Of a stretch of DNA of 64,000 bases, positions 36,857-45,404 are shown in pieces. How positions within the stretch are numbered: the first letter of the stretch is position 1; every line of letters begins with the position of its first letter. Location: positions 158,591 to 222,590 of the forward strand of contig CALAJV010000018.1 in NCBI GenBank assembly GCA_937922805.1, in the 5' to 3' direction. Position numbers and translations under genes: made by a program. The notes under the pieces were generated by a model. The model did no database searches. It was not told where the DNA came from and saw nothing but the letters and a program-made list of their open reading frames with translations. Source of the stretch: an uncultured Acidimicrobiales bacterium (lineage in GTDB: Bacteria; Actinomycetota; Acidimicrobiia; Acidimicrobiales; SZUA-35).

Positions 36857-37729
36857 TTACTCATCGGACTTGGCCTGTTGAACGAAGAATGACGCTCCGG
36901 TCGGGACTTCGGGAAACGTCATTTCATAGGCCGAGCAACGGACCCGATTGGTCCTAGTGCCGCGCACCACCTCACCGTCATATCGACTCGGGATGTGGTT
37001 GACCTGCAGCGGCTTCGAGTCTTCGGCTCGATACTCGCAAATAAATAACGTACGGGGTTTATCGGAGTTATTTGAGGCCGACCCGTGCAACAGCCGAGTG
37101 TGCATCAGACAAGCTGAGCCAGCCGGCCCATAAATAGGAATGGCGTGGTCGAGATGGGCCGCTTTAACGTCGGAGCTAACCGCGCCGGTGTAAATACCAT
37201 CATGCCAATGGTCGAACAGTGGACCCCGATGACTGCCGGGTACCACGGTCAACGGTCCGTTCTCTAGCGTGACATCGTCGAGAAAGAACAACACTGCGAT
37301 CAGATCCTCGTTGCTGTGAGGCTGAAACATGAAATCCTGGTGATACTTGACCTCGGTTGCCGACCCAGGGTGTTTGGCGTTGATTTTCGAATTGTTGAAT
37401 TCGACGTCGGGGCCAATTAGTTGGGTAACCCCATCTAGTGCCCGGTTGTCACGCATAACGGCCAAGTAGTTGTCAGAAATCTCGACCGGCGACGTAACCC
37501 TTCGAAGTCCAGGCCTATACGTGCTATGTCCGACTTCAAGGTCGAATCGGGCACGGCCATCAAGGATTTCACCGAAAGGTTCACTATGTTGACGGCTGTC
37601 GTCGACCCAATTATTGAAATCCCGGTTCAGCCCTTCGAGCTGCTCTTCAGTAAGGGCATCGTTCAAGAATGCATAACCGTCATCCCAGTAAGCTGAGACT
37701 TGTTTTGACGTGAGAACCTTGTTTGTCAT
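36857..37729 (-). CDS. Phytanoyl-CoA dioxygenase (PhyH) family, Fe(II)/2-oxoglutarate oxygenase
   Basis: 290 aa non-heme oxygenase. The iron facial triad is visible: His130-x-Asp132 in VKYHQDF and His215 in RLLHGSAS. The 2-oxoglutarate-binding Arg226 is in SDKPRTLFI, and the PGSHRGPL loop is typical of PhyH. EctD's signature WHSDFETWH is absent, so it is not an ectoine hydroxylase. ATG at 37729 chosen: AGGAG lies nine bases upstream, while an earlier GTG has none. It sits 24 bp downstream of the M24 peptidase gene. Substrate unknown; likely hydroxylates a small metabolite. Confidence 0.85.
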   Translation of the reverse strand: MTNKVLTSKQVSAYWDDGYAFLNDALTEEQLEGLNRDFNNWVDDSRQHSEPFGEILDGRARFDLEVGHSTYRPGLRRVTSPVEISDNYLAVMRDNRALDGVTQLIGPDVEFNNSKINAKHPGSATEVKYHQDFMFQPHSNEDLIAVLFFLDDVTLENGPLTVVPGSHRGPLFDHWHDGIYTGAVSSDVKAAHLDHAIPIYGPAGSACLMHTRLLHGSASNNSDKPRTLFICEYRAEDSKPLQVNHIPSRYDGEVVRGTRTNRVRCSAYEMTFPEVPTGASFFVQQAKSDE

Positions 37730-37753
37730 GCGATACTTCTCCTGCGGTCCCAT

Positions 37754-38908
37754 TCATGTGATGATCGGTAGTTCCGGTGCGGCTCGTCGGCTCAGCAGTT
37801 CTGGGCCATCGCCTCGGACAACGATGTTCTCCTCGTGAATCATCGCTTTGCCGGGCGCCCAAACAAGCCCGGGTTCGAGGGTCAGAACCATGTTCTCTTG
37901 AACTACTGTGTGATCGCTGGCCGTATGCGATGGCCATTCAGTGACTTGCATTCCGAGTCCATGCCCCATTCGTCCAACGTCATTTCCAAGCGAGCCATTC
38001 GCTTTCAACACGGTATTCATGGCAGCAAATATCTCGGTCGTGGTGGCACCGGGCCGAACTACTTCTAGGCCTGCCTCGGTCGCTTCCCACACAGCACGAT
38101 AGGCGTCCTTCGCCTTCTGGCTGGCTTTAGTGAAGGCAAAGTTGCGATCAAAATCACTGAAGTAGCCATCGAAGGTCGAACCTGTGTCGAAAATCAGCAA
38201 ATCTCCATCGACGATCTCTCGATCTGATGGTTGTCTAATAATGTCGTCGAACCCATCCGGACCAGTGGCTCCGACCAGGTACGGTACATCGTCGGCACCT
38301 TGGCGGAGAATCTCGCTACGAAATGCGGCGAACGCTTGACGCTCGGTCATTCCGGTATTCAGCAAGTTAGGTAGTTCTTGGAATGCGTCCGAGACCACAC
38401 CACAGATATGACGATGTTTGTCGACTTCACGTTCACTCTTGACCATTCGCAACTTGCTGATAATGTCGGTCACATCAACGAACTGACCGACTCGTGAACG
38501 GAGGCGATCAATATCACGCAGTGGCATCCGAACGTGAGTCTCCGGGCCCATTGGCAGGCCGACCGGTCCGCTTCCAGCAACATCTCGCACACAATCAACT
38601 AGCAAGCTCACACCGTCATCATCGGGCTGGGGCGACGACCAGGTTCGAATATCATCAATCCATGTAGTTGCCATCGACGGAGCCCCGATACTCGGAATGA
38701 CCGCAATAGGTTTTCCATCGGCTGGGATGACGACAAACCATGGACGAGTCGGACTTTGCCAAAACGGAGTATGGAAACCGGTGAAGTAGCGAACCTCAGG
38801 CTCAGTGCAGACAACCATGGCCCCCAGCTGGCGACGAGCCATCTCTGTTTGGCAACGTCGAGTTCGCTCAGCGAACTCAATCGATGGGAAGCCCCGCTCA
38901 GGATTCAA
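37754..38908 (-). CDS. M24-family (Xaa-Pro-type) metallopeptidase
   Basis: 384 aa with a creatinase-like N-terminal domain (residues 1-155) and a C-terminal pita-bread domain. All five metal ligands of aminopeptidase P/prolidase are present: Asp241 (LLIFDTG), Asp252 (FSDFDR), His316 (GHGLG), Glu345 (LTLEPGL) and Glu360 (HEEN). This argues for an active dinuclear metallopeptidase and against the ectoine hydrolase DoeA/EutD, which I recall as lacking these ligands. First gene of a leftward set with the PhyH and racemase-like genes. It probably hydrolyses a dipeptide or an amide-linked compatible solute; inference. Confidence 0.87.
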   Translation of the reverse strand: MNPERGFPSIEFAERTRRCQTEMARRQLGAMVVCTEPEVRYFTGFHTPFWQSPTRPWFVVIPADGKPIAVIPSIGAPSMATTWIDDIRTWSSPQPDDDGVSLLVDCVRDVAGSGPVGLPMGPETHVRMPLRDIDRLRSRVGQFVDVTDIISKLRMVKSEREVDKHRHICGVVSDAFQELPNLLNTGMTERQAFAAFRSEILRQGADDVPYLVGATGPDGFDDIIRQPSDREIVDGDLLIFDTGSTFDGYFSDFDRNFAFTKASQKAKDAYRAVWEATEAGLEVVRPGATTTEIFAAMNTVLKANGSLGNDVGRMGHGLGMQVTEWPSHTASDHTVVQENMVLTLEPGLVWAPGKAMIHEENIVVRGDGPELLSRRAAPELPIIT

Positions 38909-39030
38909 TGCAAACCTCCATTGCTCAAGCGCTTCTCCAATTGGTCTGATGCAGCCACCGAATTATTGTCCGGTCAAGCTCCGGAGTCAACGATCAGCAT
39001 GGCAGAAGTCGAATCCAGCTGATCCCACAG

Positions 39031-40422
39031 TTAGCTGGACCTAGGAACGCTGAACGAAAAGGTTGCACCTCCACCGTGCGTCGCCTCGACCGAGACTGAC
39101 CCGCCGTGTTCGATAGCTATTTGACGAACGAGCGCTAATCCGAGGCCCGCGCCGTGTTGGCCGTCCCGGTTGCGAGCCCCGTCTGATCGGTAGAAGGGTC
39201 GAAAAATCCGATCGCGATCGGCTGGAGCAATACCAGGTCCTCGATCGGCGACGCTAAGACATAGCTCGTTTCGGACGCTTTGTACTGATACGACGATGTC
39301 GTGACCAGGCGGATTGTGGTGGCAGGCGTTCGATCCGAGATTTAGAACCGCTTGTTGGATTCGGTGGCGCGAGCCCCTCAGTTCATTCAGATTTGGTTGG
39401 CCAAGGTCAATCTTGATCCGCTGTTCGGGGTACGCGACCTGAAGATCTTTGACCACCTCATGCACAAGTTCTCCAAGGTTGAACTCTTCGACGTTTTCAG
39501 GCATCGAGCCTTCGCGAGCGAGCTGAAGCATGGCATCGGCCAGTGCGCTCAGGCGCTCACTCTCGCTTCCAATCCGACCCATTGCCCGATCAACATCAGC
39601 CTGGTTCTCAAGCATGCCTCGGGCATAAAGATCGCTATAGCCTTTCAACGCTGTCAGCGGAGTTCGAATCTCGTGGGCCATGTCGGCCAGCAACCGTTCG
39701 GTAACTTCGCGGGCTTCGTTGGATTCCCTCAACGCCTGCCGTAACCGATTCATCATCTGGTCCAGGCCAACTGCCAGATCGGCCGTCTCGCGGCTACCGC
39801 CCGGCGGACCGACTGGCGTTTCAAGGTCGCCAGCAGCGATCCGATTCGCAGTCGCTGCCATTCGAGTCACCGGCCGAGCCAACAAGCCAGTGAACGCCCA
39901 TAGCACCGCTGTCACTAAGGCCAGAATTGCGCTACCGCCGACAAGCAGCGAAAACCGAAACCGTTCGACTGCAGCGTCGAACTCATCCAGCGGCAGCGCC
40001 GTTACCGAAACCAGGCCATCGCCGTTCACAGACCTTCGAACCCGGTAGCGGGGTTCGGAAATTGTCATATTGCCTTCACCCTCTGCCATCAATTCCAAGA
40101 TGTTGGGGCTAAACGGATTCTCTGCTCCCGCGCCTACCAACGCTCCGCCAGGATCGATAAGGAGCTCAACCGGCCGACCAGCGTCGACTACACCATCTTC
40201 GACTTCGAAAAGTACGTCGTCGTCTTCAAATAGTGGTCCTGGCCTGTCGGCTCGCCGGCCTTGTAGGCCTACCCGTTCGGCTCGGACAAGTTCGGTGTCG
40301 ATATCATCAAGTCGGCTTCGCTGCTCTACCCGATCAATGAAGAAGGCAAAGCAGGTGAACCCGATCGTAATTGCACCCAACACCGACGCTAGAAGTAACC
40401 ACCGCAGCGATACCCGACTCAT
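39031..40422 (-). CDS. Membrane sensor histidine kinase
   Basis: 463 aa. Two membrane helices (residues about 8-30 and 157-180) flank an extracytoplasmic domain of about 125 residues rich in acidic residues. Then HAMP (about 181-235), HisKA with the phosphoacceptor His250 (LLADMAHEIRTPLTALKGY), and a HATPase domain with N box GSNACHHNP and G1 box DRGPGIAPADRDRIF. The stop codon region overlaps nothing downstream, while its start overlaps the response regulator by 4 bp. It pairs with the OmpR-type regulator. The acidic sensor domain next to two YHYH lipoproteins suggests a periplasmic metal or envelope signal; inference. Confidence 0.92.
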   Translation of the reverse strand: MSRVSLRWLLLASVLGAITIGFTCFAFFIDRVEQRSRLDDIDTELVRAERVGLQGRRADRPGPLFEDDDVLFEVEDGVVDAGRPVELLIDPGGALVGAGAENPFSPNILELMAEGEGNMTISEPRYRVRRSVNGDGLVSVTALPLDEFDAAVERFRFSLLVGGSAILALVTAVLWAFTGLLARPVTRMAATANRIAAGDLETPVGPPGGSRETADLAVGLDQMMNRLRQALRESNEAREVTERLLADMAHEIRTPLTALKGYSDLYARGMLENQADVDRAMGRIGSESERLSALADAMLQLAREGSMPENVEEFNLGELVHEVVKDLQVAYPEQRIKIDLGQPNLNELRGSRHRIQQAVLNLGSNACHHNPPGHDIVVSVQSVRNELCLSVADRGPGIAPADRDRIFRPFYRSDGARNRDGQHGAGLGLALVRQIAIEHGGSVSVEATHGGGATFSFSVPRSS

Positions 40423-41126
40423 CGCTCCCCTTGGCGCAGCACATATCCGGCGCCCCGCCGAGTATGTATCAGTGGCGCCTTGTCATCATCAAGTTTGCGC
40501 CGTAGATAGCCAACGTAGAGTTCGACGATGTTTTCGGTGCCCTCGAATCCGTCGTCCCAGACGTTGTCGAGAATCTGCGATTTCGAAACCACGATTCCAG
40601 CATTTCGCATTAGGTAGTGCAGAAGTCGGAACTCGGTTGCGGACAGCTCGACTAGCTCGCCATCCCGTCGAACCTCTTGTCCGGACGGTTCGAGCGTCAG
40701 GTCTTCGACCCGAATAATATCTCGGTCGACCGATCTAGAAGTTCGTTTCAGAATCGCTGCAACCCGTAGCACCAATTCGTCGACGCTAAAGGGCTTGGCT
40801 AAATAGTCATCTCCGCCGGCTACGAATCCATTGATCCGGTCGTCTGGATCAGCCCTTGCAGTCAGAAACAGAATAGGGCTTGCGACAGACCGGTCCCGGA
40901 GTCGGCGACAGATCTCGAACCCGTCGAGCCCTGGCAACATAACGTCAAGCACAATCAAGTCGTAGATGCCTTCAAGTCCTCGTTGTAGCCCTTGTGCACC
41001 TGCACTCACATGGTCGACCAAGTAGCCGCTGTAGCGCAACGCAGTGCAGACCACATCGGCAATAGATTCGTCGTCTTCGACGACCAAAATTCGAACCTGG
41101 CCTGTTTTAACCACAGGACTATTCAA
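40419..41126 (-). CDS. OmpR/PhoB-family response regulator
   Basis: 235 aa. Receiver domain with acidic pocket (VVEDDE), phosphoacceptor Asp61 (LIVLDVMLPGLDG), conserved Thr (FLTARAD) and Lys (YLAKPF). C-terminal winged helix (residues about 135-230; LSATEFRLLHYLMRNAGIVVSKSQIL, NIVELYVGYLRRKL, TRRGAGYVL). Its stop overlaps the histidine kinase start by 4 bp. It lies 24 bp downstream of a YHYH-domain lipoprotein gene in the same direction, so all four genes could be one transcript. Confidence 0.95.
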   Translation of the reverse strand: MNSPVVKTGQVRILVVEDDESIADVVCTALRYSGYLVDHVSAGAQGLQRGLEGIYDLIVLDVMLPGLDGFEICRRLRDRSVASPILFLTARADPDDRINGFVAGGDDYLAKPFSVDELVLRVAAILKRTSRSVDRDIIRVEDLTLEPSGQEVRRDGELVELSATEFRLLHYLMRNAGIVVSKSQILDNVWDDGFEGTENIVELYVGYLRRKLDDDKAPLIHTRRGAGYVLRQGER

Positions 41127-41150
41127 TCAGCCGAACAGATGAATTGCCTC

Positions 41151-42302
41151 TCAACCTCGCGGACCGCCCCGCTCATCGCCAGCTATATATTGCCCGACGA
41201 GACACTCAAGTACCTGATTGTTTGCTGCGTTGTTCGCATGATAGTGATACCCGATGCCCTCAGTTGAATGACCGTTACATTCGTCGAGGTTGGCTGGAGC
41301 CGTTCCTTGTTCATAGGGGCTGTGAATCGGAAACCCATCGAGGGCGTAGCCGAACATCGGGGTTTCACCATCGGCGACCTCATCGATTTCCGAGCAACCT
41401 ACGGCCCCATGCATGTGGTAACCCTCGAATGGATTGAAGTGTGCGCCGCAGTCGTCAAAGGCGGCAATCGTATAAGCACCAAGAATCGCTTCAACCGGTG
41501 CCGATGCAGCAATCGTGACGCCGTCGAGTGTCACGCCTTGGTTGCCTCGTGATATGGCGGCGCTCTCGGCGGCGACTGGAACAATTGGGATCACGACTTC
41601 GCTGGTAACCGGCTCACTGTTTTCGAGCCATTCAAGCCGTCCTTCGACGCAGTGGTTCTTAAGTTCGGGATCAACGTCTGGCCGAGCGGCATCGTCGAAC
41701 TCTTCAGCCGTTTCGGTTACGAAAACATCGCCGTTGTCGTCGTACATTTGCCAGTTGTCGTCGTCGTACAGGTCGGCCAGGTTGGCGATGAACTCACCAT
41801 CAAGGTCGTAAACGCCTTTGCCGTCGAACCAGATACCGCCCGCATCAGCATCATCGGTGATCGTGCTCGGACAAAAGGGCCCCACATCGTAGCTGCTCGG
41901 AAAGCCGGAAACGGTAAACCGGTAACAGGAGGTTTCAGCTCCGCCACTCAAGGTGCAGTCTTCGGTTGTAGCATCGCCAACGAGGGCGCCGTCGAAGAAC
42001 ACGCCAAGATCGACACCACTATCAGCATCAGTGGCGACCCCGCTTGGATCTGATGCGTCATCTGCCACACTCGAATCTTCAACCTCGTCGTCCGAACTCG
42101 GGTACGTTGATTCTTGCTCGGTTGAATCGGCTTCTGACGACTCAGATGTATTGTCAGATTGCGACAATGAAAGCTCCCCGTCAGCTGAAGAGCCACAAGC
42201 TGAAACCGCTAGCACCAGCGCAAGCATCATCATCGACAACAACCCGACGGGTCGGGTTCGAGTTTGTCCCGTGTGAACGTCCTGAATCTCTCGTCTTTTC
42301 AT
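41151..42302 (-). CDS. YHYH-domain lipoprotein (single domain)
   Basis: Exported lipoprotein, 383 aa. Basic N-terminus, hydrophobic core (GLLSMMMLALVLAVSAC) and lipobox Cys about 40 residues in, followed by a highly acidic, Ser-rich linker. The C-terminal part holds one YHYH domain: ALDGFPIHSPYEQG, GYHMHGAVGC, and GIGYHYHANN with paired Cys (NLDECNGHS, LECLVGQ). YHYH domains have no established biochemical role; the His and Asp clusters look like a metal site. ATG at 42302 is chosen (GAGGA eight bases upstream); earlier in-frame codons would overlap the next gene. Downstream gene is the response regulator. Confidence 0.85.
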   Translation of the reverse strand: MKRREIQDVHTGQTRTRPVGLLSMMMLALVLAVSACGSSADGELSLSQSDNTSESSEADSTEQESTYPSSDDEVEDSSVADDASDPSGVATDADSGVDLGVFFDGALVGDATTEDCTLSGGAETSCYRFTVSGFPSSYDVGPFCPSTITDDADAGGIWFDGKGVYDLDGEFIANLADLYDDDNWQMYDDNGDVFVTETAEEFDDAARPDVDPELKNHCVEGRLEWLENSEPVTSEVVIPIVPVAAESAAISRGNQGVTLDGVTIAASAPVEAILGAYTIAAFDDCGAHFNPFEGYHMHGAVGCSEIDEVADGETPMFGYALDGFPIHSPYEQGTAPANLDECNGHSTEGIGYHYHANNAANNQVLECLVGQYIAGDERGGPRG

Positions 42303-42363
42303 CGAACTTGTCCTCATAGCAGCAAAGTGAATAATTTTCGGCTTGACCACGTTGATCTTCCCG

Positions 42364-44031
42364 TCAGTTCCGATTCGAGCGGCCAACTAAGGCCACCCCG
42401 GCAAAGCACTCAGAGATGTAGTTGGCTGTAGATATCACGTGGTAGTGATAGGTGTCTTGCTCGAAGTCTGGGGTTGGACCAGTATGGCCTAGGCAAGCAT
42501 CGAGATCGGTAGGTTCGCTACCGTCGACGTCTTGGGGTCCGTAGATTGGATATCCGTCAAACAAGTAGCCGACAATGGCTGAATGCTGACCGGGAGAATC
42601 GACCGCGTCAGTGATACAAAACGGTATGCCATGGTAGTGATACGAGCTTCCGTTGGGAATCGGATGTCCACCGCAGGCATCGATGAATGGCACGCCATCA
42701 ATTGTTTCGTTGTCATCATTGGCGACTATCTTGCTGCCATCGCCTTCGTACGGATCGAAAAAAACGGCTCCGCTGATTGCTACCCCGATAGCGCCGTTGC
42801 CGGTCTCAGTCGGCGACTCTGCTCGCTCTGGAACTAGTGGAATGTCGAATGATGCGTTGTATGACTCCACTCCGCCAGCAACGAACTTTCCATCCCGGCC
42901 GTCGCCAAGGTAGACGTCTAGATACTCATGTGATGGGAGCCCATCACTTTGAAACGTCATCGTCGAGCCGCTAATCGAAATCTCTACGTTGTCGGCCCAT
43001 TGTGCACCAAGCGCAACGTCGGCTCGGGTGGCGAGCTCATCGGGATCAGCAGGAACCTCTTGATCGGTAAGGCCTGCGTTGTCATCGGCTGGAGCGCCAC
43101 CGTCGGGAGCATCACGATCAGCCCCCGGACCTCGCCGATCACGAGGAGCGCCGCCGCCAGCACCTCCATATTCGATTTCGCCATGGAAACAGTCAATCGA
43201 ATAAGGGTTTGCATCTTCTGTGAGGTGATAGTGGTAGATACCGTCAGGAAATTCTGGTGTCGGGCCTTCGTGACCGGAACACTCGTCTAAATCATCGTTA
43301 GAAAGGACATCTCCGTCTACATCCCTCGGCCCATACACCGGAAACCCGTCAAGGAGGACTCCGATAATCGATGAGTGCTCACCTTCGATATCAACATCGT
43401 CGGTGATGCAATACGGCACGCCGTGGTAGTGGTAGCTCGCTCCGCTGGCCAATGGGTGCCCGTTGCAGGCGTCTATGAAATAGACCCCATCGAGCGATAG
43501 ATTGTCATCCAGCGCCACAAACTCTCGGTTCTGATCTTCATAATCGTTGAACAACGGAGCTCCGCTAATCATGACCCCAATCGTGGACAGGCTGGTCTGA
43601 GTAACCTCATCCGAGTAGACCGGATTCGTCGTGATTTCCACGTCGAGTGGCGTGGCGACGATGAGCTCCTCTGTGTCAGCAATGTAGAACCCTTCTTCAA
43701 TATCGTCGCCGGTGAAGGGCGGTCTGTTGTCACCGTTTGGAACGAGAAACTGATCTGGCAGCTCATGGCTAGGCAACCCATCGGATTGGAACCGGAACGT
43801 TCCAGCATCGTTCATAGTGATTGTTACGTTGTCAGCCCACGCAGCAGCTTCTATGCCCGACGACGTAGATTCAGTGGCTGGATCAGCCTCGGCCACCGAC
43901 GTGGCCACTTGCGTATCGTCGGATAGAACCTCTTCTTGGACCGGATCGCTGCTACAGGCGGCAAATACTAAAGCTGCTGGCACAAGTATTGCGCCCGAGA
44001 GTGCACCAAAGACATGTCGTCGTAATTGCAT
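42364..44031 (-). CDS. YHYH-domain lipoprotein with two tandem domains
   Basis: 555 aa. Lipoprotein signal (VFGALSGAILVPAALVFAACSSD, lipobox Cys26), acidic linker, then two homologous YHYH domains: residues about 65-285 and about 335-550, separated by a Gly/Asp/Pro-rich linker. Both repeats contain QSDGLPSHE, FIDAC(N/G)GHP, a SYHYHG(V/I)P(Y/F)CITD block, DG(F/Y)P(V/I)YGP(R/Q)DVDG and a final YHYH followed by a single Cys. Domain duplication is evident. The start (ATG at 44031) is the best candidate; ATG 44043 is also in frame. It is the first gene of the leftward YHYH-YHYH-regulator-kinase set. Function unknown; metal binding is likely from the His/Asp/Cys content. Confidence 0.85.
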   Translation of the reverse strand: MQLRRHVFGALSGAILVPAALVFAACSSDPVQEEVLSDDTQVATSVAEADPATESTSSGIEAAAWADNVTITMNDAGTFRFQSDGLPSHELPDQFLVPNGDNRPPFTGDDIEEGFYIADTEELIVATPLDVEITTNPVYSDEVTQTSLSTIGVMISGAPLFNDYEDQNREFVALDDNLSLDGVYFIDACNGHPLASGASYHYHGVPYCITDDVDIEGEHSSIIGVLLDGFPVYGPRDVDGDVLSNDDLDECSGHEGPTPEFPDGIYHYHLTEDANPYSIDCFHGEIEYGGAGGGAPRDRRGPGADRDAPDGGAPADDNAGLTDQEVPADPDELATRADVALGAQWADNVEISISGSTMTFQSDGLPSHEYLDVYLGDGRDGKFVAGGVESYNASFDIPLVPERAESPTETGNGAIGVAISGAVFFDPYEGDGSKIVANDDNETIDGVPFIDACGGHPIPNGSSYHYHGIPFCITDAVDSPGQHSAIVGYLFDGYPIYGPQDVDGSEPTDLDACLGHTGPTPDFEQDTYHYHVISTANYISECFAGVALVGRSNRN

Positions 44032-44156
44032 GAGGGCCACCATAGAGTGCCAACCTGTGATGAAACTGTGAAGCGGAAGAAAGTTTCGCAGCGGAAGTAC
44101 CGGTACCAATTGACCCCTCATCGGAATCAATCAACAACTCACGTTTGGAAGGCTCC

Positions 44157-44912
44157 ATGTCAAACAACCAACACCGAACTGTTCTCATAACCGGTGCTGC
44201 TGGTGGGATAGGCAGTGCGGTAGCCCGGACGATCGTCGATCAAGGCGCAAACGTAATTTTGCACGACTTATCCGAATCCGAATTGGCCCCCCTCGCTGCT
44301 GAGCTGGGTGAAAACGCCACAGTCGTTGGGGCCGATCTCTCTAACGTGAAAGCAACAGCCAAGCTATGGGCTGACGCGTTCGCGGTCCACGGGCGCATAG
44401 ATGTCCTAGTCAACAATGCTGGAATCTACCCACCTGCCCCACTCAACGCCAAGCTTGATGATTGGGTCGAGACTTGGGAGCTTTCGCAGGCAGTCAATTT
44501 GCGCGCTCCAGCGATCTTATGTCGAGCTGCAGTTGAGGCCTATGCGCAGCAAGCCTCAGGTGGAATTATCATCAATCTTGCGTCGAGGGCCGCATTTCGA
44601 GGCGAAGATCCGGACTATTGGCACTACGCCGCAGCTAAGGCTGGCGTAGTGGCTATGACACGGACAATCGCAAGACAATACGGTCGGCAGGGCACGACGG
44701 CGTTTGCCATCTCACCGGGATATGTCGATACACCCTTTAATCGAGTATTCGCCGAGACAGTAGGCGTGCAAGTCGCTGCCGACCAGACTGGACTCGGCGA
44801 AGTCGCTCAACCTCAAGACGTCGCCAACGTAATCGCATTTCTCGCCAGCGGTCAGGCCAAGCACGCTACCGGCACGACAATCGACATCAACGGTGCTAGC
44901 TATGTTCGCTAG
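44157..44912 (+). CDS. Short-chain dehydrogenase/reductase
   Basis: Classical SDR, 251 aa. Cofactor motif ITGAAGGIGSAVA near residue 11, NNAG, catalytic Ser in NLASRAAF and YxxxK in WHYAAAKAG. C-terminal IDINGASYV fits the 3-oxoacyl-ACP/glucose dehydrogenase-like subgroup. ATG at 44157 has GGAAGG just upstream. It is followed 75 bp downstream by a small VOC protein on the same strand. Substrate unknown. Confidence 0.9.
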   Translation: MSNNQHRTVLITGAAGGIGSAVARTIVDQGANVILHDLSESELAPLAAELGENATVVGADLSNVKATAKLWADAFAVHGRIDVLVNNAGIYPPAPLNAKLDDWVETWELSQAVNLRAPAILCRAAVEAYAQQASGGIIINLASRAAFRGEDPDYWHYAAAKAGVVAMTRTIARQYGRQGTTAFAISPGYVDTPFNRVFAETVGVQVAADQTGLGEVAQPQDVANVIAFLASGQAKHATGTTIDINGASYVR

Positions 44913-44987
44913 AAGCAGGCAATCGAGTGCCCGCTATCAATGGAGAAGTTGACTGCGTCCGGTCTCGCTCATGTGTAACGTTGGTCC

Positions 44988-45365
44988 ATGAACCCAAGAC
45001 TCACTCATTTTGCGATCAACACCGATGATGTAGACCACACCCAAGCCTTTTACCGGTCGGTCTTCGGGTGGCAGTTTCGAGACTACGGACCGCCCGGGTT
45101 CGTCCAAATCTTGGATGAAACCGGAACAGAACCGATCGGAGCGATTCAGCAGCGACGGGAATTGGTCGACAACGCTCAAACTTGCGGGTTCGAGTGCACC
45201 TTTGGCGTCGATGACGTTGATGCAGTGCGGGAACGGATTCTGGCCGCTGGCGGCCGCATTCTGCTAGAAAAATCTACCATCGCTCAGGTAGGACACCTTT
45301 TAGCGTTCGAAGACCCAGGCGGAAACCCGGTTCTCGCTATGCAATACGACAGCGCTGCGGAGTGA
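44988..45365 (+). CDS. VOC (glyoxalase/bleomycin-resistance) family protein
   Basis: 125 aa single VOC domain: LTHFAINTDDVDHTQAFYRSVFGWQF at the N-terminus and GHLLAFEDPGGNPVLAMQ at the C-terminus, the two beta-alpha-beta halves. His6 and Glu/Asp near the C-terminus could be metal ligands. Reaction cannot be predicted; members include glyoxalases, dioxygenases and antibiotic-binding proteins. It follows the SDR gene and converges on the SAHH-like gene. Confidence 0.82.
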   Translation: MNPRLTHFAINTDDVDHTQAFYRSVFGWQFRDYGPPGFVQILDETGTEPIGAIQQRRELVDNAQTCGFECTFGVDDVDAVRERILAAGGRILLEKSTIAQVGHLLAFEDPGGNPVLAMQYDSAAE

Positions 45366-45404
45366 ACTAGTGGGTAACCGCTGATCAGTTGCCCACGTTC
45401 AGAT

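Noticed and set aside
36060..38908. Ectoine/hydroxyectoine catabolism (EutA, EctD-like, DoeA)
   Set aside because: The dioxygenase lacks the EctD signature and the M24 protein keeps all metal ligands, unlike DoeA as I recall it; EutB, EutC and DoeB are not present.
41151..42386. Longer start for the single-domain YHYH lipoprotein (42386)
   Set aside because: It would overlap the neighbour, and the downstream ATG at 42302 has a good Shine-Dalgarno and gives a normal lipoprotein signal.
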